Below the pieces are notes generated by a model. The model was given only the letters and a program-made list of their open reading frames with translations. It ran no database searches and was not told where the DNA came from. From NCBI RefSeq assembly GCF_039545035.1, contig NZ_BAABRO010000001.1:434001-498000 (forward strand): DNA of 64,000 nucleotides. Direction: 5' to 3'. The position numbers were made by a program, and so were the translations under genes. Origin of the DNA: Novipirellula caenicola (GTDB taxonomy: Bacteria; Planctomycetota; Planctomycetia; Pirellulales; Pirellulaceae). Positions 19,301 through 26,020 of the stretch are shown piece after piece; within the stretch, counting starts at the first letter, position 1; each line of letters opens with the position of its first letter.

Positions 19301-20675
19301 CGATCCGTCATCGACCATCCGGCTGAACGGATCGCCCAACAGTAATGATCTGTTGATCTTTCGTGGCATCGGCATCCCGCCGATGGGACCGTTCGTGTTC
19401 GACGGTGGGATCGGCGGCAACGACGCATTAAGACTGGATGTTCAATCCGCCAGCGATCCGCCGCTGGATTACCTAAAAACCAAACTCCAATCGAGCTTGG
19501 TCACTTCATTTTTTACTGATCGGACTGCGGATGACCTCGCCTTCGCTTTGAAAGCGATCGACTTGGAACCGATCGAAGACAACCTTGACGTGGTCGACCG
19601 CGAATTCGTGTTTGCGGACTCCGATGACAATGTCGTTTTCGACACCGGTAGCGACGCGGATGATAACCTGCTGCGTATCGACAGCGACCACAGTGAGGTG
19701 ATCGATTTCCAACAGCCCAGCGGAATGACGCACGTGCAACTTGGTGGCGGGTCCGATGTGTTTACGTTCGACTTGTCCGTGGACCAATTGCCCACACTGG
19801 ATGGCGGGTTAGGCGACGATGCTCTTGTTCTCGGCGGCAGCGGTCACCATTTGGACCTCACCGATCCAGCTCAAAACCAACCACTGAATTTGGAACGGAT
19901 CGATGTGATCGGCGCTAGCCCCAATGAATTGACCCTCGATGGACCGAGCGTCATTGCGGCGACCGATGAAAACAATGTCTTGGTCGTCGTTCACGATGAA
20001 GATGACACAATCAATTACGCCGGCGACGACTGGCAAGTGATGCCGCCGGTTTTCGTCGATGGTAGCCAGCGGCATGTCTTGGCCAATGGTGAAGCCACCG
20101 TGCAAACGGTCAACACCAAACCGTGGCAGAATCCCTTTGCAGCGACCGATGTCGATCACAGCGGCGCAACGACTGCGTTTGATGCCTTGCTGATCATCAA
20201 TCTGCTGGACCGGTTCCGAACAAGCGCCGTCGCGCTCGAGACACCGACCGACGCCACAACGCTGGCGAATCGCTACTACGATGTCAACGGAATGCTCAAT
20301 AACGCCGGGCAATACGTCGCATCCGCAGCGGACGCTCTCGATGTGATCAACTTCCTCGATCTCAACAAACCGGCGCCGCTTGCATCAACGGAAACCTCGT
20401 CGCCGCCACAACCCGAAGCTGCAATTCCCAATCTGATCCCATCGAAGACGCACACGACCGCGGACGATCGAAACGAGCCGCAGCAAGCCGACCTGGTTCC
20501 AAACGATTCCCAACTAAAACGGGGTGATGATGTTGCGAATCAAGCCGCGTTATCGTTCGTGACAGAGCCAATGGCAGCCCCAATCACCAAGGCGGATTCA
20601 GTTCCGAACCAGTCGCAAGTAGACGCTCGCGATCGAGCTTTAACAGAGTTGTTTTTACGGGCCGAAATTGATTGA
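13326..20675 (+). CDS. Giant multidomain exported protein with dockerin-like C-terminus
   Basis: Start ATG 13326 follows GGGGAGAG with 8-nt spacing and gives 2449 residues. Domains in order, by eye: a basic N-terminus and the planctomycete motif RIEHLENRHLLAVD (about 45-60); seven PD40/TolB-like repeats of the type ISGNGRFVVFQS (about 75-620); RTX-like GGDGDDVLRG nonapeptides (about 800-915); two golvesin/Xly-CBD-like domains (DDGD...ADAVRI, about 1018-1310); a choice-of-anchor-D-like domain (about 1310-1425); two Ig-like domains (PPTVAITSP, PPTVTITQP, about 1425-1615); five or so FG-GAP-like repeats (GDVNGDGTPDIITAAGPGGG, about 1630-1950); a dockerin-like pair of Ca-binding segments (TDVDHSGATTAFDALLIINL and YYDVNGM...ADALDVINFLD, about 2275-2345); and a C-terminal tail DRALTELFLRAEID. 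It is probably a secreted or surface-attached scaffold or adhesin. Its binding partner is unknown. Confidence 0.9.
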   Translation: MTTQSEQWNEYSIRTVTQSRNRLTHYRRSLRQHRRRELRCYLNPRIEHLENRHLLAVDLVSVTPDGLFAGSDDLPGDVATSKNPAISGNGRFVVFQSKASDLTPPLGTTTPADTNDAEDVFVRDLETGITTLVSVNSDGTDSGSGATFRGASYHPAISDDGRFIAFVSFAENLVKEVVDSVPNVFVRDLDVDGDGIFNEPGDSQTRLLSIATDGTAAGLSGADGVGTSAEMRPVISPDGEFVAFGSAASDLAISQTLPGGGLIPDVNGGFDVFLAATDATTLELVTINRDGTAATVNALGTASGNPSLSFNGSQIAFQSNGFDLVDTVPASVLEWTRNVFVNDGGKNTLVSINADGDNGGNGESAVPVISRDGRHVAFVTKATDLVAGVDDANGLSADIYVRDLLRNTTTLVSRSGVVADSTGNDDSPPSFDIRKHFSSGPSISANGRYIAFASLASDLLDPDDGVVDENAGPDVFVLDRDADMDGIFDEADGMQMHLVSVNEAGTASGDGGLFGSSNPTISGNGRYVAFSTDDDVIDGVTGMKVYVRDLIAETTYLISPADGASGGGPAAGTSGDANVVISNFTDRIGRAAYVSLSSELDPDVSDTNGTIDVYAFTPSTDIVIGRNFATGFSDFIQSFRVLHQDASEFELGYYRSLDDRLDASDELLGVTTITDPDDLVVDGNRIISTTIGVDAGSVPFPGIDGDADPMEDYFILTVADHLDVVPEFDGDPLNEDNTRPLRGSYQLPGTPVFAHGIARDETFTVDVVGPSVELSYGITGIGTPSIVSYDLDEGLEVHLRTHGGNDTVTGSDLTEVVFGGDGDDVLRGQSGDDKLFGGPGGDRIDGGEDADTIDGGEGPDVLNGGPGADVIFDGPGDDRVDVGIGDDTVFATPGGADVFIDTGGDDTLDFSFASLPITIDLDSTAVQTVDSAGNTIRLVGQWENFVGSPFDDDSTVYVKPLDVPRLIDGGDGIDRLILDASGENVINDGTKFSFPGTGLADVSYVGFEQIHVINAAPNLIDDGDPGYIAEGFTRQFDPLFLQGFNGDIEFSAANAGNVATWTFTDIPPGQFSVSATWTSAPDRGENVRFVVHDGDSSGPIVADVHVNQEIAPNEFDVQGISFQNLAIVPITGHTLTVELFDLDADLGDDDPDSFVIADAVRIEPISETWIIDDGDTEFSSSGIHNQGIGAFGDMTSTQAIGATSAGVWDCTGAECSSLLPPGPYLVSATWPSLALGASPEATFIVNSGVNSFTTNVNQFFPPSDFSDIGIDWEQLGVIEVDEGAGIRAELIGDAGLILADAIRFDPAAQVTVSDPAGDEVANGSTWNLGQTVIDSDAGTTLLTDHIRIENSGIADLIISNLQISGSGYSIVDAGSDVLRPGGATQVGIMLQSSSLGTFDGQLTFQTNDFANDRFEYTIDLSSEVVEDNTPPTVAITSPFGGVTFIEGSTIPIAVEATDDIQIKAVELRVDGNFVESDDSFPFHFDFTLPADVPNVVLTARAIDVAGNQTDSRPITVNLSEDQPPTVTITQPIDGQGIIAGSPLRIAVDVEDDVEVESVRLFIDSQLVGFEVFDPFVFDFDFPNLPAGLHSIEALVSDTAGNLNTDTIDLNIFSPPAIHFGSIVVGSESGAPPVVKVFDPDGTETFSFFPYSPTFTGGVRVATGDVNGDGTPDIITAAGPGGGPHVKVFDGTSGATLQSFFAYDPQFTGGVFVATGDVTGDGIADIITGAGPGAGPHVKAFSGSTGDEILSFFAFSLQFTGGVRVAAGDVNGDAQDDIIVGAGPGGGPHVRVFDGHTANQLPPTGVIPANQILSDFFAFDQGFLGGVFVAAADLNGDRLDDIVVGADQAGSNNGGHVKVIDSALLPHLDTGIRIPDPSLLAHFFAYDPGFAGGVRVAAGDVNGDGVADIVTSPGIDDPIEATVKVFDGNDLSSINDIELGAGFSGSAVAVADQPIASVVNLNPGSQQHEVDVNTNGVTVRDQNGNIVFFRPATDPSSTIRLNGSPNSNDLLIFRGIGIPPMGPFVFDGGIGGNDALRLDVQSASDPPLDYLKTKLQSSLVTSFFTDRTADDLAFALKAIDLEPIEDNLDVVDREFVFADSDDNVVFDTGSDADDNLLRIDSDHSEVIDFQQPSGMTHVQLGGGSDVFTFDLSVDQLPTLDGGLGDDALVLGGSGHHLDLTDPAQNQPLNLERIDVIGASPNELTLDGPSVIAATDENNVLVVVHDEDDTINYAGDDWQVMPPVFVDGSQRHVLANGEATVQTVNTKPWQNPFAATDVDHSGATTAFDALLIINLLDRFRTSAVALETPTDATTLANRYYDVNGMLNNAGQYVASAADALDVINFLDLNKPAPLASTETSSPPQPEAAIPNLIPSKTHTTADDRNEPQQADLVPNDSQLKRGDDVANQAALSFVTEPMAAPITKADSVPNQSQVDARDRALTELFLRAEID

Positions 20676-21205
20676 TGCGAGATAGAGCTCGCCACATGGA
20701 TAATTCGGAGGTGTCCGACGACCAAGTTTCCTGTTGTTAAACAGTCAGGCAGGGGGCATTCGGCAGGTTATCCGTTTTGGCAAACGTGGTGAAGCATTTC
20801 TGAGCCGTGTTTTACTGAGTCATCACAACCGCGTAAGCGAGGGACCGGTGCTGGCTCAAAAGTCCCTAGCTTACGCACTCGGGATATGAAAAATGCTGCA
20901 AAGCGTTATCGTTTTGGCGCTAGCCACGGTCCCCGAGCTCAACCAGAACCAGTGCCGATCAGCTAAACCTTTAGGCACGTGGTGACTTTTGGGTTGCGCA
21001 ACTTTCCTGCCCCTCTCCAAAAACTATATTAGGTAAGAGCACTGACCGAGCATGTCGCGCACCGACGAATCTGCCGTTTGCACCGGACTCGCTTCCCCAC
21101 GCCAAAATCCTGCTATGTTTTTGAGTGTTCCGTTTTGTGAACCTCAACTTACTACTTAATGTCGTTACTTAAACGTGAACTGCCCCCTGAGCTCTGCATA
21201 AATTC
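20676..21205. other. 530-bp gap without a recognised gene
   Basis: This gap lies between the giant gene and the nuclease-like gene. It contains the hairpin listed at 20831-20876 and A+T-richer sequence towards its right end. No ORF with protein-like composition was found. It may be part of the same foreign segment as the following gene. Confidence 0.4.
20831..20876. repeat. Inverted repeat, 14-bp arms
   Basis: GCGTAAGCGAGGGA (20831-20844) and TCCCTAGCTTACGC (20863-20876) pair with one mismatch across an 18-nt loop. The form is that of a dispersed intergenic palindrome rather than a terminator, because no T-run follows. Confidence 0.65.
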
Positions 21206-22246
21206 ATGACAACGCAACACATATCTCCTGTTGAACCCGGTGCGTTTAATTGGGCAGACGCGGGGCACACTCTCGTTCGTGTCGCTGAGGCGATGAATTG
21301 GAAATTTGATAACATTGATGAATTTGCAAAACGCATCCAGCTTGTTGAGTACGGCCTTTCTGCAGAAGTTGAATTCGCAACACTTTTGAGCTGGCTTGGT
21401 CGATGTACACTCGCCCATCGACTTGATCAGGAAAGATTTTCAAGTAATGCTAATATTGCAATGCGCATCCCGGATCTGCTCGTTTTGTTCAGACACCTTG
21501 GTGTTGAAAAAAACGTCTTGATTGAAGTCAAAACCAGTAAGCGTGAACAGTTGGCAATACGCAGCGAAGATCTAGCTTCAATGCAGGAGTATGCAAAACG
21601 ACTGTCGTTCCCACTCCTCCTCGCCTGGAAACCTCGTCGTCTTGGTCTTTGGCTGCTTGTAGACCCCGTTCACACTGTCACAAAAGGCGGGAAATCCATC
21701 CTAACTTTGGATGCGGCGATCAAAAATAACTTACTTGGCACTGTCGCGGGCGATTTCATGGTTGTCCCAAAGCCAGGTGCGGGACTATTCATAGATCTAG
21801 AGATTCGGGAAACATACAGTAAGTCCGAAAGCGGCTTTAAGGCAATGATGCAAGTGTTAAACGCGGAGTATCGAAGTGGATGCGGAGAACCTTCTCCTAA
21901 AGTCCCATGGTCGATTTCTGCAATGATCTTCGCAAACATGGAGTCACATACTTGCGTTTTAGACAATGCAATCCAGCAATCCTTCGTGGCGCGCTCGCAG
22001 GCAATGAGTGCCCAGCAAATACTTCGCACTGCCGTCGCTTTTCAGCTTAATGACCAAGATCCAGTACGCTGGCTCCACGTGGCAAAAAAACTAGAACATG
22101 TCCTTCAGAAAAAGACTTTGGAACACGAGTTGGGCAGTCACATCGGGGCATTCGTGCAGTATCTATTTCAACAACATCCGAAGAACTGGCCATCGCATTT
22201 GCCTGAGGAATGGAATTACCTACCCGATGATTCAACCATTGGGTAG
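21206..22246 (+). CDS. PD-(D/E)XK-like nuclease-fold protein, orphan
   Basis: I do not recognise this 346-residue protein as a named family. It does show the pattern of a PD-(D/E)XK nuclease core: an acidic helix LSAEVEFATLLSWLGR (about 50-65), then RIPDLLVLF, then NVLIEVKTSKREQ (PD...ExK, about 88-113), followed by a helix with SMQEYAKRL like the QxxxY of RecB-type nucleases. The C-terminal half (about 150-346) matches nothing I know. There is no adjacent methylase, helicase or toxin partner. The gene is noticeably richer in A/T than its neighbours and sits beside an orphan gene tail, which suggests horizontal arrival. A single-gene defence or repair nuclease is possible but not shown. Confidence 0.6.
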   Translation: MTTQHISPVEPGAFNWADAGHTLVRVAEAMNWKFDNIDEFAKRIQLVEYGLSAEVEFATLLSWLGRCTLAHRLDQERFSSNANIAMRIPDLLVLFRHLGVEKNVLIEVKTSKREQLAIRSEDLASMQEYAKRLSFPLLLAWKPRRLGLWLLVDPVHTVTKGGKSILTLDAAIKNNLLGTVAGDFMVVPKPGAGLFIDLEIRETYSKSESGFKAMMQVLNAEYRSGCGEPSPKVPWSISAMIFANMESHTCVLDNAIQQSFVARSQAMSAQQILRTAVAFQLNDQDPVRWLHVAKKLEHVLQKKTLEHELGSHIGAFVQYLFQQHPKNWPSHLPEEWNYLPDDSTIG

Positions 22247-22299
22247 CGTTCAAAAAAGGCCAAATAGGTCGCGAAATAAAATCGGTCAAACGATTTATG

Positions 22300-22377
22300 T
22301 CGTTCACAAACGCGACAGACCTAGCACAGCACGACCGCGCGCTGTCCGAGTTGTTCCTTCGCTCGGACATTCAATGA
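22300..22377 (+). pseudogene. Orphan C-terminal tail resembling the giant exported protein
   Basis: In frame these bases read SFTNATDLAQHDRALSELFL, then RSDIQ and stop. The end of the giant protein reads DRALTELFLRAEID and stop, so DRAL(S/T)ELFLR is shared while the DNA differs at many positions. No start or body of a gene precedes it, because the nuclease-like gene ends 54 bp upstream. I read it as the surviving 3' end of a second protein of the same type. Coordinates mark only the similar segment. Confidence 0.5.
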
Positions 22378-22388
22378 CGCTCATGCCT

Positions 22389-23843
22389 TTAGCGACTTGA
22401 ACGCTCGAGATGTTGCGAGATCAATTGGACCAGACGATCGGCCGAGGCGACTTCGCCGACGGTGGTGCTGGTGGGAAACATCAATTTGGGAATCGCCCCT
22501 TCGCCAGCGCGTTTGTACAGCGCCACGTGCTTGGCGATGTAATCGCTGGGGATGGATCCGCTCATGGTTTCACGAAGTTTTTCCGCATCGACCATCTGCG
22601 AAGCACGCTGAAGTGCCGCCGCGTAGTTTGGCTTGGACTCGAACATGTAATCGTGAAATTTCGGGAACGCCGTCGGGTCAACCACCCAAACCGAAATCGC
22701 CAAACGTGCCAATTCACATGATTCGGCATGCGCCGCGCCGGTTTGCCGAACCGTCGGGTTACACGCTCGGTTGAGCGGCACCGGTAAAACGATCACGGCT
22801 AACCGATCGCCATAGCGTGCTTTCGCTTGCGACAGCGCCGCGTGCGTGCGTTGACAATGAGGACAGGTGTAATCGAACAACTCGACAAATACCAATTCCG
22901 CATCCGGCTTGCCGATCAGCGGCCACTGGCGAGTGTCAAGCTTCAGCCCCCCAAGGATGCTGGCGGTACGTCGCTCGGGTTGCTTCGGCGTCGCGCTGCC
23001 AGCTGCGGCCTGGTCGACTTGCCCCGCCATCAACATGCTGGGGTTGAACAAACCGAGTGCCAACGACACGCCTGTTAAATTGGCGTTGGACTTAGGCGCT
23101 GCCGATTGGGTCGACGAGAGGGGAGCTTCGAAGAGCATCGAATCGTCGTCGGGGGTCGTCGTCGAATCAGCCGGAAGCGACGAATCGGCAGGGATTGCCG
23201 CAGGCGGGCTGTCGTACTGGATCACTTCGAACGTATCGGGCGCGGGCGTGCTGATTTGCAGTGCGATTAACAATGCCACCGACGCCGCCGACGCACCACC
23301 AACTTTCATCAACGTCGACTTGCGAAGCGGTCGTCGCCACAGCACCGCGGCCGCTGCGATCAATCCCGCGGTATGCGCGACTAAACAATAGGGGCAAAGA
23401 TGCTCGAGCAGAAAGACTTGTAAACCGACAAACCAGAGCGCCGCCAAGCCGGCCGTCAACGCCGCGAAACTAATCATCGGCCATCGATACCGCTCCCACC
23501 GAAGCGGCATAGGCCGTATCAATAACAACCCCAGGATCGAAGCATGGGTCAAGATCGCTGGAATGCTGACCGGCACCGACATCACCGTCGCCCAACGGCT
23601 GTGCAGGACATGATCACAGTTGAAAAGACCGCCGCTGCATCCCGCCACGCTGCTCGAGGTCAACGAAACCCAAGCCAGGTAGCTGCTGCTGAGCAGTGCG
23701 ATGCTGCTGCATAGCAACAGGACCCATTTGATCGGTGCGACCGACGCAAAATGCCCGCGGTGACGACCATGTGTGGCGTGGTGCGAATGGGAAAACGGAA
23801 ACCAACTGGACGACGAACGGTCGAACAAATCCGCAGCAGACAT
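22389..23843 (-). CDS. Vitamin K epoxide reductase / DsbA-like thioredoxin fusion
   Basis: The start is placed at ATG 23843 (MSAADLFDRS), with GAAGAGAA upstream, giving 484 residues. The N-terminal half is a VKOR domain with about five membrane helices, the loop cysteines in GCSGGLFNCDHVL and the active-site CPYC in LEHLCPYCLVAH. A Pro/Ser/Asp-rich linker (about 215-310) leads to a thioredoxin-fold domain with VELFDYTCPHCQRTHAAL. Such fusions catalyse periplasmic disulfide formation: the thioredoxin domain oxidises substrates and VKOR passes electrons to quinone. The His/Ser-rich cytoplasmic N-terminus (SHSHHATHGRHRGH) is unusual. Confidence 0.92.
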   Translation of the reverse strand: MSAADLFDRSSSSWFPFSHSHHATHGRHRGHFASVAPIKWVLLLCSSIALLSSSYLAWVSLTSSSVAGCSGGLFNCDHVLHSRWATVMSVPVSIPAILTHASILGLLLIRPMPLRWERYRWPMISFAALTAGLAALWFVGLQVFLLEHLCPYCLVAHTAGLIAAAAVLWRRPLRKSTLMKVGGASAASVALLIALQISTPAPDTFEVIQYDSPPAAIPADSSLPADSTTTPDDDSMLFEAPLSSTQSAAPKSNANLTGVSLALGLFNPSMLMAGQVDQAAAGSATPKQPERRTASILGGLKLDTRQWPLIGKPDAELVFVELFDYTCPHCQRTHAALSQAKARYGDRLAVIVLPVPLNRACNPTVRQTGAAHAESCELARLAISVWVVDPTAFPKFHDYMFESKPNYAAALQRASQMVDAEKLRETMSGSIPSDYIAKHVALYKRAGEGAIPKLMFPTSTTVGEVASADRLVQLISQHLERSSR

Positions 23844-24269
23844 GTTATTCTCTTCAAATTTTGGCGTTAGACACGGTGCAACTCTCGATTCGCCGATAGC
23901 AAAGCAGGTAGCGTGCCGCGTCGGATTCGCCGGTCTTGACCAAGGCAACGACTCCAGAAAAACCGCTAAATTCCGCATGAACAGCCGATTTCCGAAGTTT
24001 CGACTGCGTCTCGGAAATCCACGTGATTGATTGTCAAATGATCAACGTGGACAAAAAGTGGCCACCCACCCGTAGCGATGCTCGGCCGTCAACCAGGATC
24101 GACGCTGTCACCGTGAGACGACGCCCCCCGAGGGGCAAAACCGCATTTTGAACGTGGATTTGCGTAAAAACCGCCGCAATAGGGACGCGGCATCTTGATT
24201 GCAATATTAGGAAACTCGCCGCTAAGGGAGCGACACTCTGCTTTCCATTCCCAAAACGAGAGACTCAAC
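23844..24269. other. 426-bp gap without a recognised gene
   Basis: This gap separates the divergently transcribed VKOR fusion and the small tail-anchored protein. I found no protein-like ORF. GAGAGAC just before 24270 may serve as the ribosome-binding site of the small gene. Confidence 0.35.
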
Positions 24270-24584
24270 ATGTTGATGCGCAACCCCAATTATCCGCTGG
24301 AAGAATCCAAAGTCCAGTGCGAGCTCGACGTTGACCTCTCGCGTCACGCGGCAGCCATCCGAATGTTGTCTGCGGAACCGGTTTTTGCCAAGCCGAGTCT
24401 CGGTGAGTCGGGGCCAGAAGCGTTGGGCTCAAACGAGTACGGGGTGGGCAAATTGGGAGCAGATGAATCGGGGGCGGGCGAATCGGGAGCAGGCGAATCA
24501 AAACTCTCTCTGCTATACGGTCAAGTCCTGCTGATGGTGTTGTTCGCCGCGGCGATCGCATTGCGATGGTGGTTTACGTGGTGA
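24270..24584 (+). CDS. Small tail-anchored hypothetical protein
   Basis: The 104-residue product starts MLMRNPNYPLEES after GAGAGAC. An in-frame start further upstream is less likely because its sequence is not protein-like. The middle has short repeats rich in Gly, Glu and Ser (GADESGAGESGAGES). The C-terminus is a single hydrophobic helix LLMVLFAAAIALRWWFTW that would anchor it in the membrane with a very short tail. I do not recognise the family. The repeated middle suggests a disordered spacer. Confidence 0.5.
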   Translation: MLMRNPNYPLEESKVQCELDVDLSRHAAAIRMLSAEPVFAKPSLGESGPEALGSNEYGVGKLGADESGAGESGAGESKLSLLYGQVLLMVLFAAAIALRWWFTW

Positions 24585-24804
24585 CCCACGGGGCAAATTT
24601 GGCAACGATGTCGATTTCCGCGGGATACACCGCGGTGGCAGCGAGTGGTAGTTGGCGACTTCATGGCAACCGATGTACGACGTAGCACGAACTCAATTGA
24701 GGATTCGCGCCACCATCCGTGACTTTACCGAACGTCATCCACTTCGCGAACGATTACGTCCCAGCGGTTCGCCGGCCGGTCAATTCTCGGATGAAACTCT
24801 TGAC

Positions 24805-24915
24805 GGCTTGTTGATTCAGTGAAGTTTCCTGCGGCAAGGGGTGTAGGATGGACTTCCTAGTCCGTCAATGGTGGATTCGACGGACTAGGAAGTCCATCGT
24901 ACGACTAAAACAACA
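24805..24915 (-). repeat. Palindromic repeat family A, copy 1
   Basis: The core is a perfect 18-bp inverted repeat: TGGACTTCCTAGTCCGTC at 24849-24866 and its complement at 24879-24896, separated by 12 nt. Flanks such as GTTTCCTGCGGCAAGGGGTG and GTACGACTAAAAC are shared, in reverse orientation, with copies at 54515-54605 and 54760-54855. The unit is about 100 bp, has no ORF of its own and resembles a REP/MITE-type element. Confidence 0.85.
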
Positions 24916-24916
24916 A

Positions 24917-25096
24917 GCCCTTGAATGTTTTGGTCGTTACGCCATTGAAAGCGATGAACATTCTTATCTAAGCGTGCTGATTGAAAAACACGCGGGCAAC
25001 ATCCCTAGCGTCGCCCATCAAGCCGGGCTATCGCGACAAGCCATGCCCAAGTGGTTCAAGAAACACGGCGTCGTAGCGGCTGATTATCGCAAGTAG
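24917..25096 (+). pseudogene. Remnant of a Fis-type HTH (NtrC-like C-terminus)
   Basis: Downstream of palindromic repeat A the frame reads YLSVLIEKHAGNIPSVAHQA and then GLSRQAMPKWFKKHG...YRK before the stop at 25094-25096. This is the pattern of the Fis-family helix-turn-helix that ends NtrC-type response regulators. Nothing of the receiver or AAA+ domain is present upstream. The only in-frame start lies inside the repeat, which supplies residues MDFLVRQWW. I read it as the 3' stump of a truncated regulator gene. A free-standing small DNA-binding protein is less likely. Confidence 0.55.
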
Positions 25097-25540
25097 CGTT
25101 TAGGGCGTGTGCTGTCACCCTGTCAACTCACCCTGTCGTCTGATTCTGGCAGGTATGAACATGCCGCATGATTTCACCGACGTGCCGCGTGACAGGAATC
25201 AGTGGTTCTCGACCAAATATCGGACGTCGTGGCGGAATTTTCGCCGTCTTGCTAGTCAGCAGTGGCGGATGGTGGAACCCGACAACCATTGTTTCTCGGT
25301 TGGAAGCGTCCATTGACCGATCTCGGACGCTTTGGCGCGGCGGTTGCAATGCAGGACGCAACCGGCATTGAATCGCGAAAACAGGATGCGTTTTTACAAT
25401 AACCTCCCTGCAAAAAACACACTTCCCGCGTCCCATGCCCTGCCACTCGAAACTGATTTCTTGCCTCTCAAAATTGAACCGCTGTTTCAAAATCGGATTC
25501 TAAAATTGAGACGACCACTCTCGATTCGGAGCCTCATTAA

Positions 25541-25954
25541 GTGAGCTACAAACAAATCGTCATCACTCAAAGTGACTATGAACGTCTTGATGAATTGCTG
25601 TCGAGCAGCTTTACGCAGGCGATTCACGACCGAAAAAATTTAATGAAATTGCGTGTTCGACTAAACACGGCGGAGATCGTCGATTCACGCGACGTTCCCA
25701 GTGATGTCGTCACGATGGATTCGATCATTCAGCTGCGTAATTGCAACACGCAAAGATTGGGAACTTATACCTTGGTGTATCCCGAAGAAGCCCACATTGC
25801 GACGGGTAAATTGTCGGTGTTGTCGCCAATTGGCACTGCGATTCTAGGTTGTCGAATTGGTGATTGTGTTCGCTGGAATGTCCCCAGCGGCCCGATCGAA
25901 ATGGAAATCGACGACATCGTGGATCAACCCGAGCGTGAAGCGATGGCAAGCTAG
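25541..25954 (+). CDS. rnk: Rnk/GreA-C-type nucleoside diphosphate kinase regulator
   Basis: This 137-residue protein starts with GTG. It has a short N-terminal coiled segment (QSDYERLDELLSSSF) and a C-terminal FKBP-like GreA/GreB domain with TYTLVYPEEAHIATGKLSVL, SPIGTAILGCRIGD and VRWNVPSGPIEMEI. Rnk proteins bind RNA polymerase in the secondary-channel region and were first described as regulators of nucleoside diphosphate kinase. Length and motif order match the family. It stands alone, 66 bp before nhaA in the same direction. Confidence 0.9.
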   Translation: MSYKQIVITQSDYERLDELLSSSFTQAIHDRKNLMKLRVRLNTAEIVDSRDVPSDVVTMDSIIQLRNCNTQRLGTYTLVYPEEAHIATGKLSVLSPIGTAILGCRIGDCVRWNVPSGPIEMEIDDIVDQPEREAMAS

Positions 25955-26020
25955 TTGGCTGCGAATGATCGTATGGTAGCGAAACGGATTTTCAATTGTG
26001 TTACAATTCACAGAGCATGA

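Larger units (their letters stand above)
24585..25540. other. 956-bp gene-poor stretch
   Basis: Between the tail-anchored protein and rnk there is no intact recognisable gene. The stretch holds palindromic repeat A (24805-24915) and a Fis-domain remnant (24917-25096). A 49-codon frame at 24673-24822 ([10 protein letters not shown]...) has fairly normal codon use but matches nothing known and runs into repeat A, so it may be another broken gene. From 25100 to 25540 I see nothing convincing on either strand. Confidence 0.45.

Noticed and set aside
25107-25490. Short frames on both strands between the Fis remnant and rnk
   Set aside because: Neither strand shows protein-like composition, a ribosome-binding site or a known motif.
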